The notes under the pieces were generated by a model, which worked only from the letters and a program-made list of their open reading frames with translations, had not been told where the DNA came from and ran no database searches. 64,000 nucleotides of DNA. Origin: Leptolyngbya sp. PCC 6406. GTDB lineage: Bacteria > Cyanobacteriota > Cyanobacteriia > Phormidesmidales > Phormidesmidaceae. Below, one piece after another: positions 51,098 to 59,771 of the stretch (the stretch's first letter is position 1; each line of letters begins with the position of its first letter). Made by a program: the position numbers and the translations under genes. The stretch covers positions 1,086,291-1,150,290 of the forward strand of contig NZ_KI913949.1 in the NCBI RefSeq assembly GCF_000332095.2, written 5' to 3'.

Positions 51098-51447
51098 GGC
51101 ATTTCACGACGGAGACAACCTGCCTTCAGCCTAGATCATCACCCCCAGATCCACCGATCTGGCCCCAGCCCCTCAAAAACTTCACATCCCTGTCATCTCT
51201 GTTGAACATCTCTGTCATACCCATTTCCTAAGCTGCTCCATAACTGAGGCATAGACAGTCAGACAGACAAACCGTGCCTTGCAGCACCACCGATTTCGGG
51301 CAAACTCTAGGCCCCTCGGAACTGATTGGAACTGATTAGGGGAGTCGCACCCAGGATAGTAGCCAAGTCATCTCCCCATCAGACTTCGACAAAGGCGATC
51401 GCCCGAGTCCCGCGTGGGCTGCTGATGTAAGTAACAAGGACTCAACC
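51098..51447. other. Divergent intergenic region
   Basis: About 350 bp between DUF2301 and DUF4168 genes, presumably holding both promoters. CATCTCTGTCAT-type direct repeats occur at 51190-51223 and a GACAGTCAGACAGACA tract at 51254-51269. No gene. Confidence 0.4.
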
Positions 51448-51933
51448 ATGGTCACATCCAAACTGCTCCGAGGTTCCCTAGCCGCTCTTCTCCTAATCGG
51501 GTTCCCGAGCGCCGGGGCAGCCCTAGCCCAAACCCAGGAACCCCTACCGCAGCAACCACAAATTCAGGTTTCTGGCGGGCAAATTGACCTCTTCGTCAAT
51601 GCCTACAAGGCTATTCAACAAATCCAGCAGGACATCCAGCCAGAACTGGTCGCCGCTGTTGAGGCAGAGGGGCTGACGGTGGAAGAGTTCAACACCATTG
51701 CCCAAGCCCAGCAAGCGCCGGAAACGGCGGAACAGGTACCGCCGGAACAGGTGCAACAGTTTGCCCAAGCATCGGAGCAAGTCGTGGAACTTCAGCAGGC
51801 CGCTCGGGCAGATATGCAGGAAGCCATTCAGGCAGAAGGTCTCACTCTGGAGGAGTTTGACGCCATTTTAGAGGCGGCCCAGCAAGACCCCACCCTGCGG
51901 GCAGAAATTAACCAGCGTCTAGCGGAGGACTAA
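51448..51933 (+). CDS. DUF4168 secreted protein
   Basis: 161 residues with a signal peptide (LLRGSLAALLLIGFPSAGAA LAQ) and a Gln-rich helical mature part. Two DUF4168 half-repeats: LVAAVEAEGLTVEEFNTIAQ and MQEAIQAEGLTLEEFDAILE. Predicted periplasmic; function unknown. Confidence 0.85.
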   Translation: MVTSKLLRGSLAALLLIGFPSAGAALAQTQEPLPQQPQIQVSGGQIDLFVNAYKAIQQIQQDIQPELVAAVEAEGLTVEEFNTIAQAQQAPETAEQVPPEQVQQFAQASEQVVELQQAARADMQEAIQAEGLTLEEFDAILEAAQQDPTLRAEINQRLAED

Positions 51934-52250
51934 AGCTGGAACTACAGCAGTCACAAGTCCGTTTAGGGCAAGACTGCGAGCCAATTTGCTTTGCCACTAA
52001 GCACCTACGGTGCTCGGTGTCTTAAGCAAATTGGCCAAGGCTATAGCTATTTTCAGGGAATATTCCACAGGACAGACGGGGATGATCTTCCCTACCTATG
52101 GCCCCATTACTGGGGCCTATAGCGGTTCTCACTCGGGTTAAGTACAGGCAAGGGGCTTAAGCCCCTTGTTCCCCGAATTGCCATCAAGTTGAGCTGTACC
52201 TCATCCATTAGGGAACCGCTATAAACCAGTGTTGAATGAGGAACCATCCT
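51934..52250. other. Intergenic gap with palindrome
   Basis: CAAGGGGCTTAAGCCCCTTG at 52149-52168 is an exact copy of the palindrome at 28328-28347. GAGCTGTACCTCATCC (52191-52206) is complementary to GGATGAGGTACA at 20697-20708, part of another dispersed motif. No gene seen. Confidence 0.5.
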
Positions 52251-52511
52251 ATGAAATGGACACAATTGAAATGGACGCAATGGGCCGTATTGCCCTTTTT
52301 AGCGGGAATCTCTGTCGTGGGGGTGGCCTGTGGGGGGGGAGACGTGCCTTCCGAAGAGCCTGTTCCTGATGGGACCGCCCCGGTAGAACCTACGGAACCT
52401 GCGGCTCCAGGGGAACCAGTAGATCCAACGGCTCCCACAGACCCCGCAGCTCCTGGTCAGGATGGCCCAGGAGGGGGTGAGCCGGGGCAGCCCGTCGATC
52501 CACCCCAATAG
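52251..52511 (+). CDS. Small Pro/Glu-rich putative lipoprotein
   Basis: 86 residues from the ATG at 52251 (GAGG about 9 bases upstream). A hydrophobic N-terminus (WAVLPFLAGISVVGVAC) ends in a Cys that could be lipidated, then a low-complexity Pro/Glu/Gly/Ala mature part with EPTEPAAPGEP-like units. The lipobox (VGVAC) is imperfect. No family; likely a surface or periplasmic anchor protein. Confidence 0.55.
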   Translation: MKWTQLKWTQWAVLPFLAGISVVGVACGGGDVPSEEPVPDGTAPVEPTEPAAPGEPVDPTAPTDPAAPGQDGPGGGEPGQPVDPPQ

Positions 52512-52580
52512 ATCCATTATTTGCAAAACCCGTGCTGTGGCGGACCCTGTCCATCACAGCACCACACCACAATAGACCGA

Positions 52581-53396
52581 CTACTCCCACAGCATATTCA
52601 CTCTATCTCCCACCTGGGCCTGAAAATGGGCCTGGGCACTGCCTTGATTCACCGCGATCTCAATCCAGCCATGGCTACCCACTAGGGCTAGAGGGGTCGC
52701 GATGGGAACCTCCCCGTAGGTCTGTCCTATGGGGAGGGTTTCGTTTTTGAACAGTACTCTAGCGGTCGAGGGCAAGGGCACAGGGGCGGGCAGGGTTGTG
52801 ATCAGGTTGCCAAAGCGATCGTAGCCCTGCACTTGACCCACCCCGTCACTGCTTTGGGCCTCAGGGCGATCTAGAGGTAGGGTGACCAAGTCTGGCACCG
52901 GAATCTCCGGTCCCAAGGCGGTAATGGGAACGCCTAGGGCCAAATGGGCCGCTACAGGGGCAAAAATGTCCCGTCCATGGAAGGTGCGGCTGGGGGTCGG
53001 GGTGCGCCAATACTGGGGTTGGGTTAGGGCCACCGCTGTGATCAGGGATTCAGTTTTGTCTGGGGCTACTGGGGGGGAGGCTAACTGGTCCTGCACTACC
53101 CCCATCAAGACCCCATTATCTGGCCCGACGAGATAGCCCTGGGGAAGTGCGATTGCAAGTTCCCGACGATCGGTCCCCACCCCCGGATCCACTACCACCA
53201 CATGCACGGTTCCAGCGGGAAAGTAGGGATAGGCCAAGATCAGGGCTAACCGCGCCGCCACTACATCTTGGGGGGGAATCTGGTGGCTGAGGTCAATCAC
53301 TTGGGCGGTGGGAACCAGTGTGGCGATCACCCCCTTCATCACCCCCACATAGGGATCCTGGAGGCCAAAGTCCGTCAGTAGTGTCAGGGGTGCCAT
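52581..53396 (-). CDS. SAM hydroxide adenosyltransferase (DUF62)
   Basis: Hydrolyses S-adenosylmethionine to adenosine and methionine; same fold as chlorinase and fluorinase. 271 residues from the ATG at 53396: LLTDFGLQDPYVGVMKGV, IDLSHQIPPQDV, VHVVVVDPGVGTDRR, GPDNGVL, TFHGRDIFAPVAAHLA and a C-terminal beta-barrel domain with YDRFGNLITTL. The Asp-Arg-His set of the hydrolase is consistent with RD in GRDIFAP. A hairpin plus T run lies immediately before the start codon. Confidence 0.9.
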   Translation of the reverse strand: MAPLTLLTDFGLQDPYVGVMKGVIATLVPTAQVIDLSHQIPPQDVVAARLALILAYPYFPAGTVHVVVVDPGVGTDRRELAIALPQGYLVGPDNGVLMGVVQDQLASPPVAPDKTESLITAVALTQPQYWRTPTPSRTFHGRDIFAPVAAHLALGVPITALGPEIPVPDLVTLPLDRPEAQSSDGVGQVQGYDRFGNLITTLPAPVPLPSTARVLFKNETLPIGQTYGEVPIATPLALVGSHGWIEIAVNQGSAQAHFQAQVGDRVNMLWE

Positions 53397-53401
53397 AGAC
53401 C

Positions 53402-53430
53402 AAAAAAGAGGGGCAATATTGCCCCTCTTT
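53402..53430 (-). terminator. Intrinsic terminator between petA and DUF62 gene
   Basis: On the minus strand, AAAGAGGGGCAAT / ATTGCCCCTCTTT is a perfect 26-bp palindrome followed by T6. It fits the end of petCA transcription, but it lies only a few bases before the DUF62 ATG, so it could also attenuate or block that gene. Confidence 0.75.
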
Positions 53431-53468
53431 AGCGTTGTATTTGAGCGTTTTCTCTGGGATGAAGACAC

Positions 53469-53613
53469 CTAGTACCGCAGGGCGTAAATCAGTCCACTAT
53501 TGCCGCGCCAGCCCAACATTTTCCGGTCCCCTCTCCCCTTGGGAAAGGGCTAGGGTGAGGGGCCGATTGTGCCACGGTGGAACGGCCAGGGTATTTCCGC
53601 CGCCCAGTACTAG
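53469..53613. repeat. CTAG-ended MITE-like repeat, type A, copy 3
   Basis: A 145-bp copy with the best preserved ends: CTAGTACCGCAGGGCGTAAA and, inverted, CTAGTACTGGGCGGCGGAAA. It lies between the petA stop and the terminator. Confidence 0.8.
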
Positions 53614-53618
53614 GAGAG

Positions 53619-54617
53619 CTAGAGGCTAAGACCTTCGGCGGCTTGGACGCGCTCTACCTGCTTCTTCTTCAGCACCAGCATAATCTGGGTGAGCATGACA
53701 GCGGCGATGAAGGCAATCAGTCCCTTAATCCGACCGGAGCTTTGCAGCACAATCTCCGTATCCACCTGGCCAAAACCACCCACATTGGTATCGGCGGTGA
53801 GGGAGGCACCAGCAGCAACGGTTTCCCCTTCCGTGACGATCAGTTCAGGACCAGCGGGTACGTCCTTGACGACGGCTTCTCCCGTGTCGGACTGGATAGT
53901 GATCTGGTAGCCCCCAGCTTCTACACCGGCAATGGCGGTGATAGTGCCCGCCGTCGGCGCTTTAACTACCACGTTGTTGGTGTTTTGGCCGTTGGGGTAA
54001 ATCTGACCTCGGCCCCGGTTGCCGCCGACATGAACAGCATACTTGCCGAACTTGACCGCCTTGTTTTGAGACGGATCGGGGGAGAGGATGGGGAAGACAA
54101 TTTCCTGGTATTGCTCACCGGGCAAGGGGCCAACAATGAGAATGTTTTCCTTGTCTTCGGCGTAGGGCATGAAGTAGGTGTTACCCACCTCTTCCTTCAA
54201 TTCCTCCGAGATGCGGTCGGGAGGGGCAATCCTGAAGCCTTCGGGCAGTATCAGGACTGCACCGACGTTGAGCCCACCCTTGGAGCCGTCACCCAACACC
54301 TGCTGGGCCTTCAGGTCGTAGGGAATTTTGACCACAGCCTTAAAGACCGTGTCTGGCAGGACAGATTGGGGAACTTCGATCTCGGTGGGCTTGGCCCCCA
54401 GATGGCAGTTGGCGCAAACAATGCGCCCGGTGGCTTCCCGAGGAGATTCGTAGTTCTCCTGAGCCCAGAAGGGATAGGCTTCGGCGGGCTGGGGAAGCAC
54501 GAGACTTCCGGAAACCACAACCAGGGCAACCGCGATCGCGATCGCGGTGGATTTCGCTAGGGGGTGCAGCCAACCCAGGATGGGGTTGCACCGACTCAAT
54601 AGGGCTCGCATCTTCAT
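53619..54617 (-). CDS. petA: Cytochrome f
   Basis: c-type cytochrome subunit of the thylakoid b6f complex, passing electrons to plastocyanin or cytochrome c6. 332 residues. A signal peptide (about 1-47, ending LPQPAEA) precedes mature YPFWAQ, whose N-terminal Tyr is the sixth heme ligand. Heme site CANCH at about 70-74. The small domain and the C-terminal membrane helix ([22 protein letters not shown]) are intact. Downstream of petC by 80 bp on the same strand, the standard cyanobacterial operon. Confidence 0.97.
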   Translation of the reverse strand: MKMRALLSRCNPILGWLHPLAKSTAIAIAVALVVVSGSLVLPQPAEAYPFWAQENYESPREATGRIVCANCHLGAKPTEIEVPQSVLPDTVFKAVVKIPYDLKAQQVLGDGSKGGLNVGAVLILPEGFRIAPPDRISEELKEEVGNTYFMPYAEDKENILIVGPLPGEQYQEIVFPILSPDPSQNKAVKFGKYAVHVGGNRGRGQIYPNGQNTNNVVVKAPTAGTITAIAGVEAGGYQITIQSDTGEAVVKDVPAGPELIVTEGETVAAGASLTADTNVGGFGQVDTEIVLQSSGRIKGLIAFIAAVMLTQIMLVLKKKQVERVQAAEGLSL

Positions 54618-54697
54618 TTAGGTATTAGCTATCAAGGGATGTGCAAACAACACAGCAGCGGACTAGAGATTAGGACAGCGGGTTATCAGACGACTGC

Positions 54698-55240
54698 CTA
54701 AGCCCACCAGGGATTTTCCCCCGTGCGGAAATCGGTTTCTGACCACTCCGTTAGAGAAACCGTGTCATCTTCCGTGACATCGGCATGGGCTAGGGCCAGA
54801 GAGAGGGGGGCGGGACCGCGTACCACCTTGCCAGTGGAGTCGTATTGAGACCCGTGGCAGGGGCAGATGAACTTGTTCTCGCTGCCATTCCAGGGCACCA
54901 CACAGCCGAGGTGCGTACAGACCGAGTTGATGCCGTACTGCTCTAGGGAACTGTCTTCTGTAACCACCAGATAGGTGGGGTCGCCCTTAAGTCCCTGCAC
55001 CAAGACGCGCTCGCCCGGTCCATGGGTCTGTAAAAACTGGCTAGCAATGACATCCTTGCCCAGCGAATCCTTGGCAAGGAGCCCCCCCCCGGCTGTACCG
55101 CTGGAAGGGGGGATAAAGTATCGAACCACCGGATACAACATGCCGCCCACGGCTCCCGAGGCAGCACCGAGGGTCAGTAGGTTCATAAATTGGCGGCGTC
55201 CCAAATCGGGGACATCGGACATTCCAGACGCTTGAGTCAT
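54698..55240 (-). CDS. petC: Rieske iron-sulfur protein of the b6f complex
   Basis: 2Fe-2S subunit that accepts electrons from plastoquinol. 180 residues. An N-terminal membrane anchor ([20 protein letters not shown]) with a Tat-like RR pair. Cluster ligands in CTHLGC (about 108-113) and CPCHGSQYD (about 126-134). First gene of petC-petA. An alternative ATG lies six codons in. Confidence 0.97.
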   Translation of the reverse strand: MTQASGMSDVPDLGRRQFMNLLTLGAASGAVGGMLYPVVRYFIPPSSGTAGGGLLAKDSLGKDVIASQFLQTHGPGERVLVQGLKGDPTYLVVTEDSSLEQYGINSVCTHLGCVVPWNGSENKFICPCHGSQYDSTGKVVRGPAPLSLALAHADVTEDDTVSLTEWSETDFRTGENPWWA

Positions 55241-55697
55241 ATTCCAGGCAGGGTGTTGAGTTCAGTACAAACTAATTAACAAACTACAGGCGCTAGTAAC
55301 GGAGAATGGTTTCAGGGGAAGGACTTGGCGTCCTTCAAACGCGAATCTGACCCAGGGAACGTCCCTTCGGGCCTGACCCTGTATGAGTTCTTCGTCACAT
55401 AAGTTTGCAGACTTCTACGGGTATTATTGCATTCCCCCGTCTCTGAGATCGCCCCTACCGTGAGGAACTGGATAGGAAGGGGGCCAGAGGTGTCTAGATG
55501 ATGGGTCGCGATCGGGGCGATGGGTGGCTCCTATTTCCCCCCCTATTCCCCTACGCATCGGCCCAATGATTGCCAGGGTGGGCATTTCGACCAACCTGAG
55601 GGGGATTCTAGGGGACGAAAGACTGCGATCGCGCCCCCGGCCCTGGGGGGATGATGGAAATGTGAAAAAATATGAACGCTGCGGGGTTGGAGTACCC
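55241..55697. other. Divergent control region petC / DUF3067 gene
   Basis: About 450 bp. It must hold the petCA promoter. A GACCCAGGGAACGTCCCTTCGGGCCTGACC hairpin-like stretch (55349-55378) and a possible GGGTATTATTGC are seen. An open frame at 55524-55697 runs into the DUF3067 gene but has no coding character. Confidence 0.4.
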
Positions 55698-56012
55698 ATG
55701 ACCGGAGAAGACCTACACGAACTCATTGTCCAAAAATGGGGCTATTCCTTTGATGTGCAGTTCCGTCGCCAGCAAGGGCAAATCTTTTTCCAGGTAATGT
55801 GGCGCTACCTAGAGCAGGCGTCCTTCCCTATGGACGAGGCCCAGTACCAGGCCCACCTCAACAGCATCGCCACCTATCTCATGGGCTGGGGGCAAGCAGA
55901 CCATGTTCGTACCGCCATTACCGAAACCCGCGATCGCCCCCGCCTCGGCAAAGCGGTCAGCATTCCCCTCGATCTAGGGGAACGCGCCTCCGAGTGGCTC
56001 TTAGATTTTTGA
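55698..56012 (+). CDS. DUF3067 protein
   Basis: 104 residues from the ATG at 55698: TGEDLHELIVQKWGYSFDVQ, IFFQVMWRYLEQASFPM, YQAHLNSIATYLMGWGQADH VR and KAVSIPLDLGERASEWLL. DUF3067 is a cyanobacterial/plastid family of unknown function. It is divergent from petC, which may hint at a photosynthesis-related role but no more. Confidence 0.85.
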   Translation: MTGEDLHELIVQKWGYSFDVQFRRQQGQIFFQVMWRYLEQASFPMDEAQYQAHLNSIATYLMGWGQADHVRTAITETRDRPRLGKAVSIPLDLGERASEWLLDF

Positions 56013-56039
56013 CCCCCCCTACCCCGCCAGAACAGCACC

Positions 56040-56094
56040 CTAGTAACGCAGGGCGTAAATCAGTCCACTATTGTCGCACCAGCCCAACCTTTGG
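56040..56094. repeat. CTAG-ended MITE-like repeat, type A, one half
   Basis: CTAGTAACGCAGGGCGTAAA followed by TCAGTCCACTATTGTCGCACC, as in copy 3, then interrupted. The devC relic follows at once. Confidence 0.65.
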
Positions 56095-56146
56095 CCTGAT
56101 CTCCGTCCGCAAGGCTGTCACCGCCGACCCTGCCGACGTGTTTTAG
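56095..56146 (+). pseudogene. C-terminal relic of a devC gene
   Basis: Reads LISVRKAVTADPADVF then stop, matching the last residues of DevC (AIAVRKVQDADPADVFGL) encoded at 59130-59180. About 17 codons remain. It lies just before the AAA-PIN cassette. Confidence 0.65.
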
Positions 56147-56205
56147 TTAACATGGGGCCTATCCAGGACGTGGGAGAGACAACCTGCCGCTCCCCCAATA
56201 ATGAA

Positions 56206-57453
56206 ATGCTAAAAAAACTCGTTTTCGAGAACTGGAAAAGCTTCCGATATGCAGAGCTGGACATCGAAGCCCTGACAGTGTTGATTGGCACTAATGCTAG
56301 CGGCAAGTCCAATGCCCTGGATGGTTTGGCATTCTTAAATCGGATGGCTCAGGGAAAAGATCTCCAATCAGCCCTGGCAGGAGATCCTCAAATTCTTCCC
56401 CTGAGAGGTGGCATTGAATGGGCAGCCCTCAGGCCCGAAACCCAATTTACCCTACAGATCTTGATTGGTTCTGAAGATGAAAGGACGGATTACCTATATC
56501 GGATTACCGTTGAAACGCTACCTAGGGTACAACTCGTTGCTGAGTCCCTAGATCGCATTCGTAAACGACCAAGAACTGATAAGAATCCTTATCAAATTCA
56601 TCTTTTTGAAACCGATGAAGTGGCCGCCGATAGTCCCAGCATTACCGCTAGACTTTACAACGAGAAAAGCGGTACGCCCAAGGAAATGCACCGCTCCACC
56701 TCAATCCTAGGTCAACTGGGCGGATTAACCAGTCTACGCAAAGATATTACGGAAGGGATTGATCGGGTTGCCAGTATTTTGGAAGAAATCCTGATTTTAG
56801 ATCCCATTCCCTCCAAAATGAGAAATTATTCTCCCTTAACGGAGTACCTCTACAGTGATGCCTCCAATATTGCTGGGGTGCTGGCCGCGCTCAGCGATGA
56901 TGAGCAACATCAGCTCGAAACTACGATGTCTAAGTATGTCAGCCAGTTGCCAGAACGGGATGTGCGTCGAGTTTGGGCGGAACCTGTGGGCAAGTTCGGG
57001 GCTGATGCCATGTTGTACTGCGAAGAAACTTGGGTCAGCGATCAGAAGGCTGAAATTATTGATGCCCGTGGCATGTCCGATGGCACCCTACGATTTTTGG
57101 CGATTTTAACCGCTTTGCTGACTCGACCGGAAGGCAGTCAAGTCGTCATTGAGGAGGTTGACAATGGCCTGCATCCATCCCGATCGGGGCTTTTATTAAA
57201 GATGTTGTTGGAGATTGGTGATCAGCGCCACATTGATGTGCTGATCACCACCCATAACCCAGCCTTGCTGGATGAATTGGCCCTAGAACTAGTCCGCTCT
57301 GTCGTTGTGGCCCATCGCGATCCCCATACGGGAGATAGCAAGTTAACAGTCTTGGAGGATTTACAAGCGTTGCCCAAACTTCTTGCCTCGGGTCCTTTGG
57401 GGAAAGCTGCCAGCCAAGGGTTGATTGAGCGCACCCTAGAGCGGGCTAGCTAG
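56206..57453 (+). CDS. AAA ATPase of the OLD/RecF-like class, predicted defence ATPase
   Basis: 415 residues from the ATG at 56206. Starts LKKLVFENWKSFRYAELDIE, Walker A LIGTNASGKSN near 27-37, then a long insert. The ABC-like signature is DARGMSDGTLRFLAI near 290, Walker B QVVIEEVDNGLHPS near 315 and the switch His in LITTHNPALLDEL near 345. This is the ATPase layout of RloA/AAA_21-type proteins that partner a small nuclease. The next gene, a PIN-like protein, starts 10 bp on. An in-frame ATG at 56152 would add 18 residues. Role in phage or plasmid exclusion is inferred. Confidence 0.85.
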   Translation: MLKKLVFENWKSFRYAELDIEALTVLIGTNASGKSNALDGLAFLNRMAQGKDLQSALAGDPQILPLRGGIEWAALRPETQFTLQILIGSEDERTDYLYRITVETLPRVQLVAESLDRIRKRPRTDKNPYQIHLFETDEVAADSPSITARLYNEKSGTPKEMHRSTSILGQLGGLTSLRKDITEGIDRVASILEEILILDPIPSKMRNYSPLTEYLYSDASNIAGVLAALSDDEQHQLETTMSKYVSQLPERDVRRVWAEPVGKFGADAMLYCEETWVSDQKAEIIDARGMSDGTLRFLAILTALLTRPEGSQVVIEEVDNGLHPSRSGLLLKMLLEIGDQRHIDVLITTHNPALLDELALELVRSVVVAHRDPHTGDSKLTVLEDLQALPKLLASGPLGKAASQGLIERTLERAS

Positions 57454-57462
57454 GGGCTACCC

Positions 57463-57993
57463 ATGCCACAGAAGGTCTTGATTCTGGACACCTCCATCCT
57501 CTGTGTTTGGCTGAACATCCCTGGGAAGGAAAGCTGTGGCCCTGATAGCGATCGCTGGAACCTGTCCCGTCTAAAGCCCTATCTGGAGCAAGCGATTGCC
57601 GCTGGAGCCACCCTGGTTTTACCCCTTGCTAGCATCATTGAAACCGGTAATCATATTGCTCAGCTTAGGCCGAGGCGACGGGATCTGGCCTTAGCTCTGG
57701 CCAACATTATGAAACAGGCTGCCGATGAAACTACGCCTTGGGCTGCTTTCACCAGCCAGAAGGATTTGTGGGATGCTGCTGGACTCAAGCAGATAGCAGA
57801 TGAGTGGCCCGATCTAGTGGTGCAAGGGGTTTCCTTAGGGGATGCGGCGATCAAATCCGTCGCCGATCATTATGTAAGGCTAGGGTATGAAGTGGAAATA
57901 CTGACTGGGGATTCAGGGTTGAAAGCGCTAGAACCACTGCCATCTCAAGAATTTCGGCGGCGGCGACGCCGACAGAGACAAGAGGAGCATTGA
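57463..57993 (+). CDS. PIN-like nuclease paired with AAA ATPase
   Basis: 176 residues. VLILDTSILCVWLNIPG has the first Asp, LPLASIIETGNHIAQL a Glu, LGDAAIKSVADHY an Asp and VEILTGDSGLKALE the last Asp, the PIN acidic set. The C-terminus is a basic run (RRRRRRQRQ) that may bind nucleic acid. It follows the ATPase and is only 5 bp before devC. Predicted effector nuclease of a two-gene system. Confidence 0.72.
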   Translation: MPQKVLILDTSILCVWLNIPGKESCGPDSDRWNLSRLKPYLEQAIAAGATLVLPLASIIETGNHIAQLRPRRRDLALALANIMKQAADETTPWAAFTSQKDLWDAAGLKQIADEWPDLVVQGVSLGDAAIKSVADHYVRLGYEVEILTGDSGLKALEPLPSQEFRRRRRRQRQEEH

Positions 57994-57998
57994 TCTGC

Positions 57999-59180
57999 AT
58001 GTTGTTTTCCAAGCGGACGCCGCTAGCGTGGCTAAATCTTACCCACGATCGCCTCAAGTTTGTCACTTCGTTGCTGGGGGTCGGGTTTGCGGTGCTGCTG
58101 ATGTTTTTGTTTACGGGCTTTATGAATGCCCTGTACGACAGCCAGCTTCAGCTCTTGTCACGGCTCAACGGCGAAATCATCATGGTGAATCGCCTTAAAA
58201 GCAACATGTTTGTGCCGATTTCTTTTGCCCGCCGCCGATTAGATCAGGCCCGTGCCTTTGAGGGGGTAACGGATGCCTACGCCCTTTACCTCAGCGACGC
58301 CAACTGGAAAAATCCCGAGACTAAGCGGACTCGCCCGGTGCGAGTGCTGGCCTTTAATTTGGCGGATCCGGTGTTACCCATGGCGGAAATTACCGCCCAT
58401 CGCAGCCAGCTTCAGCAGCTCAATACCGCTCTGATTGACACTCGGGCTCGGGCTGAATTGGGTCCAGCGGAGGCGGGTATTACGACGGAACTGGCGGAGC
58501 GGGAGATTCGCATCGTGGGGACGTTTTCCCTGGGGACTGACTTTGCCTCGGGCAATGGCAATCTGATCATGAGCGATGTGAATTTTCTGCGGTACTTTGC
58601 CAATCGGGGACCAGAGGAAGATGAGCGCAGTTTTGCTACGGCGGATGTGGGGCTGATCAAGGTGGCTCCTGGTACCGATGTGGATCGCTTGGTGGCGGTA
58701 CTTCAGAATCAACTGCCCAAGGATGTGTTGATTTTGGCGCGGGATGGACCGGAGGGCTTTGTGGAGCGGGAGCGGCGGTATTGGCAAGAGAACACGAATA
58801 TTGGCTTTGTGTTTAGCCTGCTGACTGCGATGGGCTTTGTGGTGGGCATCATTTTGGTCTACCAGATCCTGTATACCGATGTGGCTGACCACTGGGCGGA
58901 ATATGCCACGCTCAAGGCAATGGGCTACAGCAATGGTTTTCTCTTCTGGGTGGTGATTCAGGAGGCGCTGATTCTCTCAACCCTGGGCTTTATCCCCGGT
59001 TTCTTGGTGGGGAATCTGCTGTATGAGGCTACGGGAAATGTGACGGGGCTCCTGTTTCAGATGACGTTGACGCGGGTGGTGGTGCTCTATGCCATGACCT
59101 ATGTGATGTGTTTGATTTCTGGCGCGATCGCAGTTCGCAAGGTCCAAGATGCTGACCCAGCGGATGTGTTTGGTCTGTGA
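57999..59180 (+). CDS. devC: DevC-type ABC exporter permease (MacB/FtsX fold)
   Basis: 393 residues. First membrane helix LLGVGFAVLLMFLFTGFMNA (about 23-42), a large periplasmic domain (about 45-260), then three helices (VFSLLTAMGFVVGIILVYQI, a second around 315-335 and a last ending ISGAIAVRKV). YATLKAMGYSNGFLFWVVIQ is the coupling-helix region. DevC works with DevB (membrane fusion) and DevA (ATPase) in glycolipid or peptide export through TolC. Neither is adjacent here. It follows the PIN gene by 5 bp, so its transcription may now depend on the AAA-PIN promoter. Confidence 0.9.
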   Translation: MLFSKRTPLAWLNLTHDRLKFVTSLLGVGFAVLLMFLFTGFMNALYDSQLQLLSRLNGEIIMVNRLKSNMFVPISFARRRLDQARAFEGVTDAYALYLSDANWKNPETKRTRPVRVLAFNLADPVLPMAEITAHRSQLQQLNTALIDTRARAELGPAEAGITTELAEREIRIVGTFSLGTDFASGNGNLIMSDVNFLRYFANRGPEEDERSFATADVGLIKVAPGTDVDRLVAVLQNQLPKDVLILARDGPEGFVERERRYWQENTNIGFVFSLLTAMGFVVGIILVYQILYTDVADHWAEYATLKAMGYSNGFLFWVVIQEALILSTLGFIPGFLVGNLLYEATGNVTGLLFQMTLTRVVVLYAMTYVMCLISGAIAVRKVQDADPADVFGL

Positions 59181-59231
59181 GGTCTGTGATACTGAAAACT
59201 AGGGGCCAGAACTGGCCCCTAGAACTAGCCC

Positions 59232-59771
59232 CTAGAACTGGCCCAGAGTGAGAATTCTCAGCCAGGGACCAATAGCCTCTAGGACTTCACCGTAGGCTGA
59301 AATCAGGCGATCGCCCTGCACGACAATATCGGGACTGGGATAGACCCGCAGAACTTCAAGGAGGGACAGTTCTCCATCGGCTGCGGAGGCCAAAATTGCG
59401 GCCCGCAGGGCCGATCGACCATCAACACCTGAGAGGGGTTGGATCGATTCACCGACTAGATCTAGCAGACGCTCTCCGGCGGGGGTATTGAGGGCGATAT
59501 TCAATACCGTGGGGTTAACACTGACGGGTTCTAGGAGCACCTTTTGCAAGGCGGCAGGTTCCTGATTAGCCAACCCCAGGAGTTGGGACAGATCTTCAGA
59601 GACTTCCCCCGTTGTCGCTAGGGTATCTAGCTCAGCGATGGGAATCTCCATGGCTAGGGAGCCGTAGGTGAGTACGATGCGGTCGGCGGCAGTGGCGGAG
59701 AGTGGCCCTAAGCCCAGCCCCCCCAGCAGTCCTAACCCTGCGCCTATCCATTTCATCCAGCCTATGGTCAT
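59232..59771 (-). CDS. DUF1400 secreted protein
   Basis: 179 residues from the ATG at 59771. Signal-like helix (GAGLGLLGGLGLGPLSATAA) then the DUF1400 pattern: DRIVLTYGSLAMEIPIAELD TLATTGEVSEDLSQLL, a central helical part and ALRAAILASAADGELSLLEV. DUF1400 often precedes an alpha/beta-hydrolase domain in cyanobacteria; here it stands alone. Its start overlaps the upstream gene's stop (ATGA). Last gene of the minus-strand operon beginning at 62655. Confidence 0.8.
   Translation of the reverse strand: MTIGWMKWIGAGLGLLGGLGLGPLSATAADRIVLTYGSLAMEIPIAELDTLATTGEVSEDLSQLLGLANQEPAALQKVLLEPVSVNPTVLNIALNTPAGERLLDLVGESIQPLSGVDGRSALRAAILASAADGELSLLEVLRVYPSPDIVVQGDRLISAYGEVLEAIGPWLRILTLGQF

Noticed and set aside
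53577-54560. Plus-strand 327-codon ORF opposite petA
   Set aside because: It is the exact antisense of cytochrome f, which has all its hallmarks on the minus strand.
55524-55697. 58-residue N-terminal extension of the DUF3067 protein
   Set aside because: It is low-complexity, runs through the petC control region and is not part of the family; the ATG at 55698 fits.
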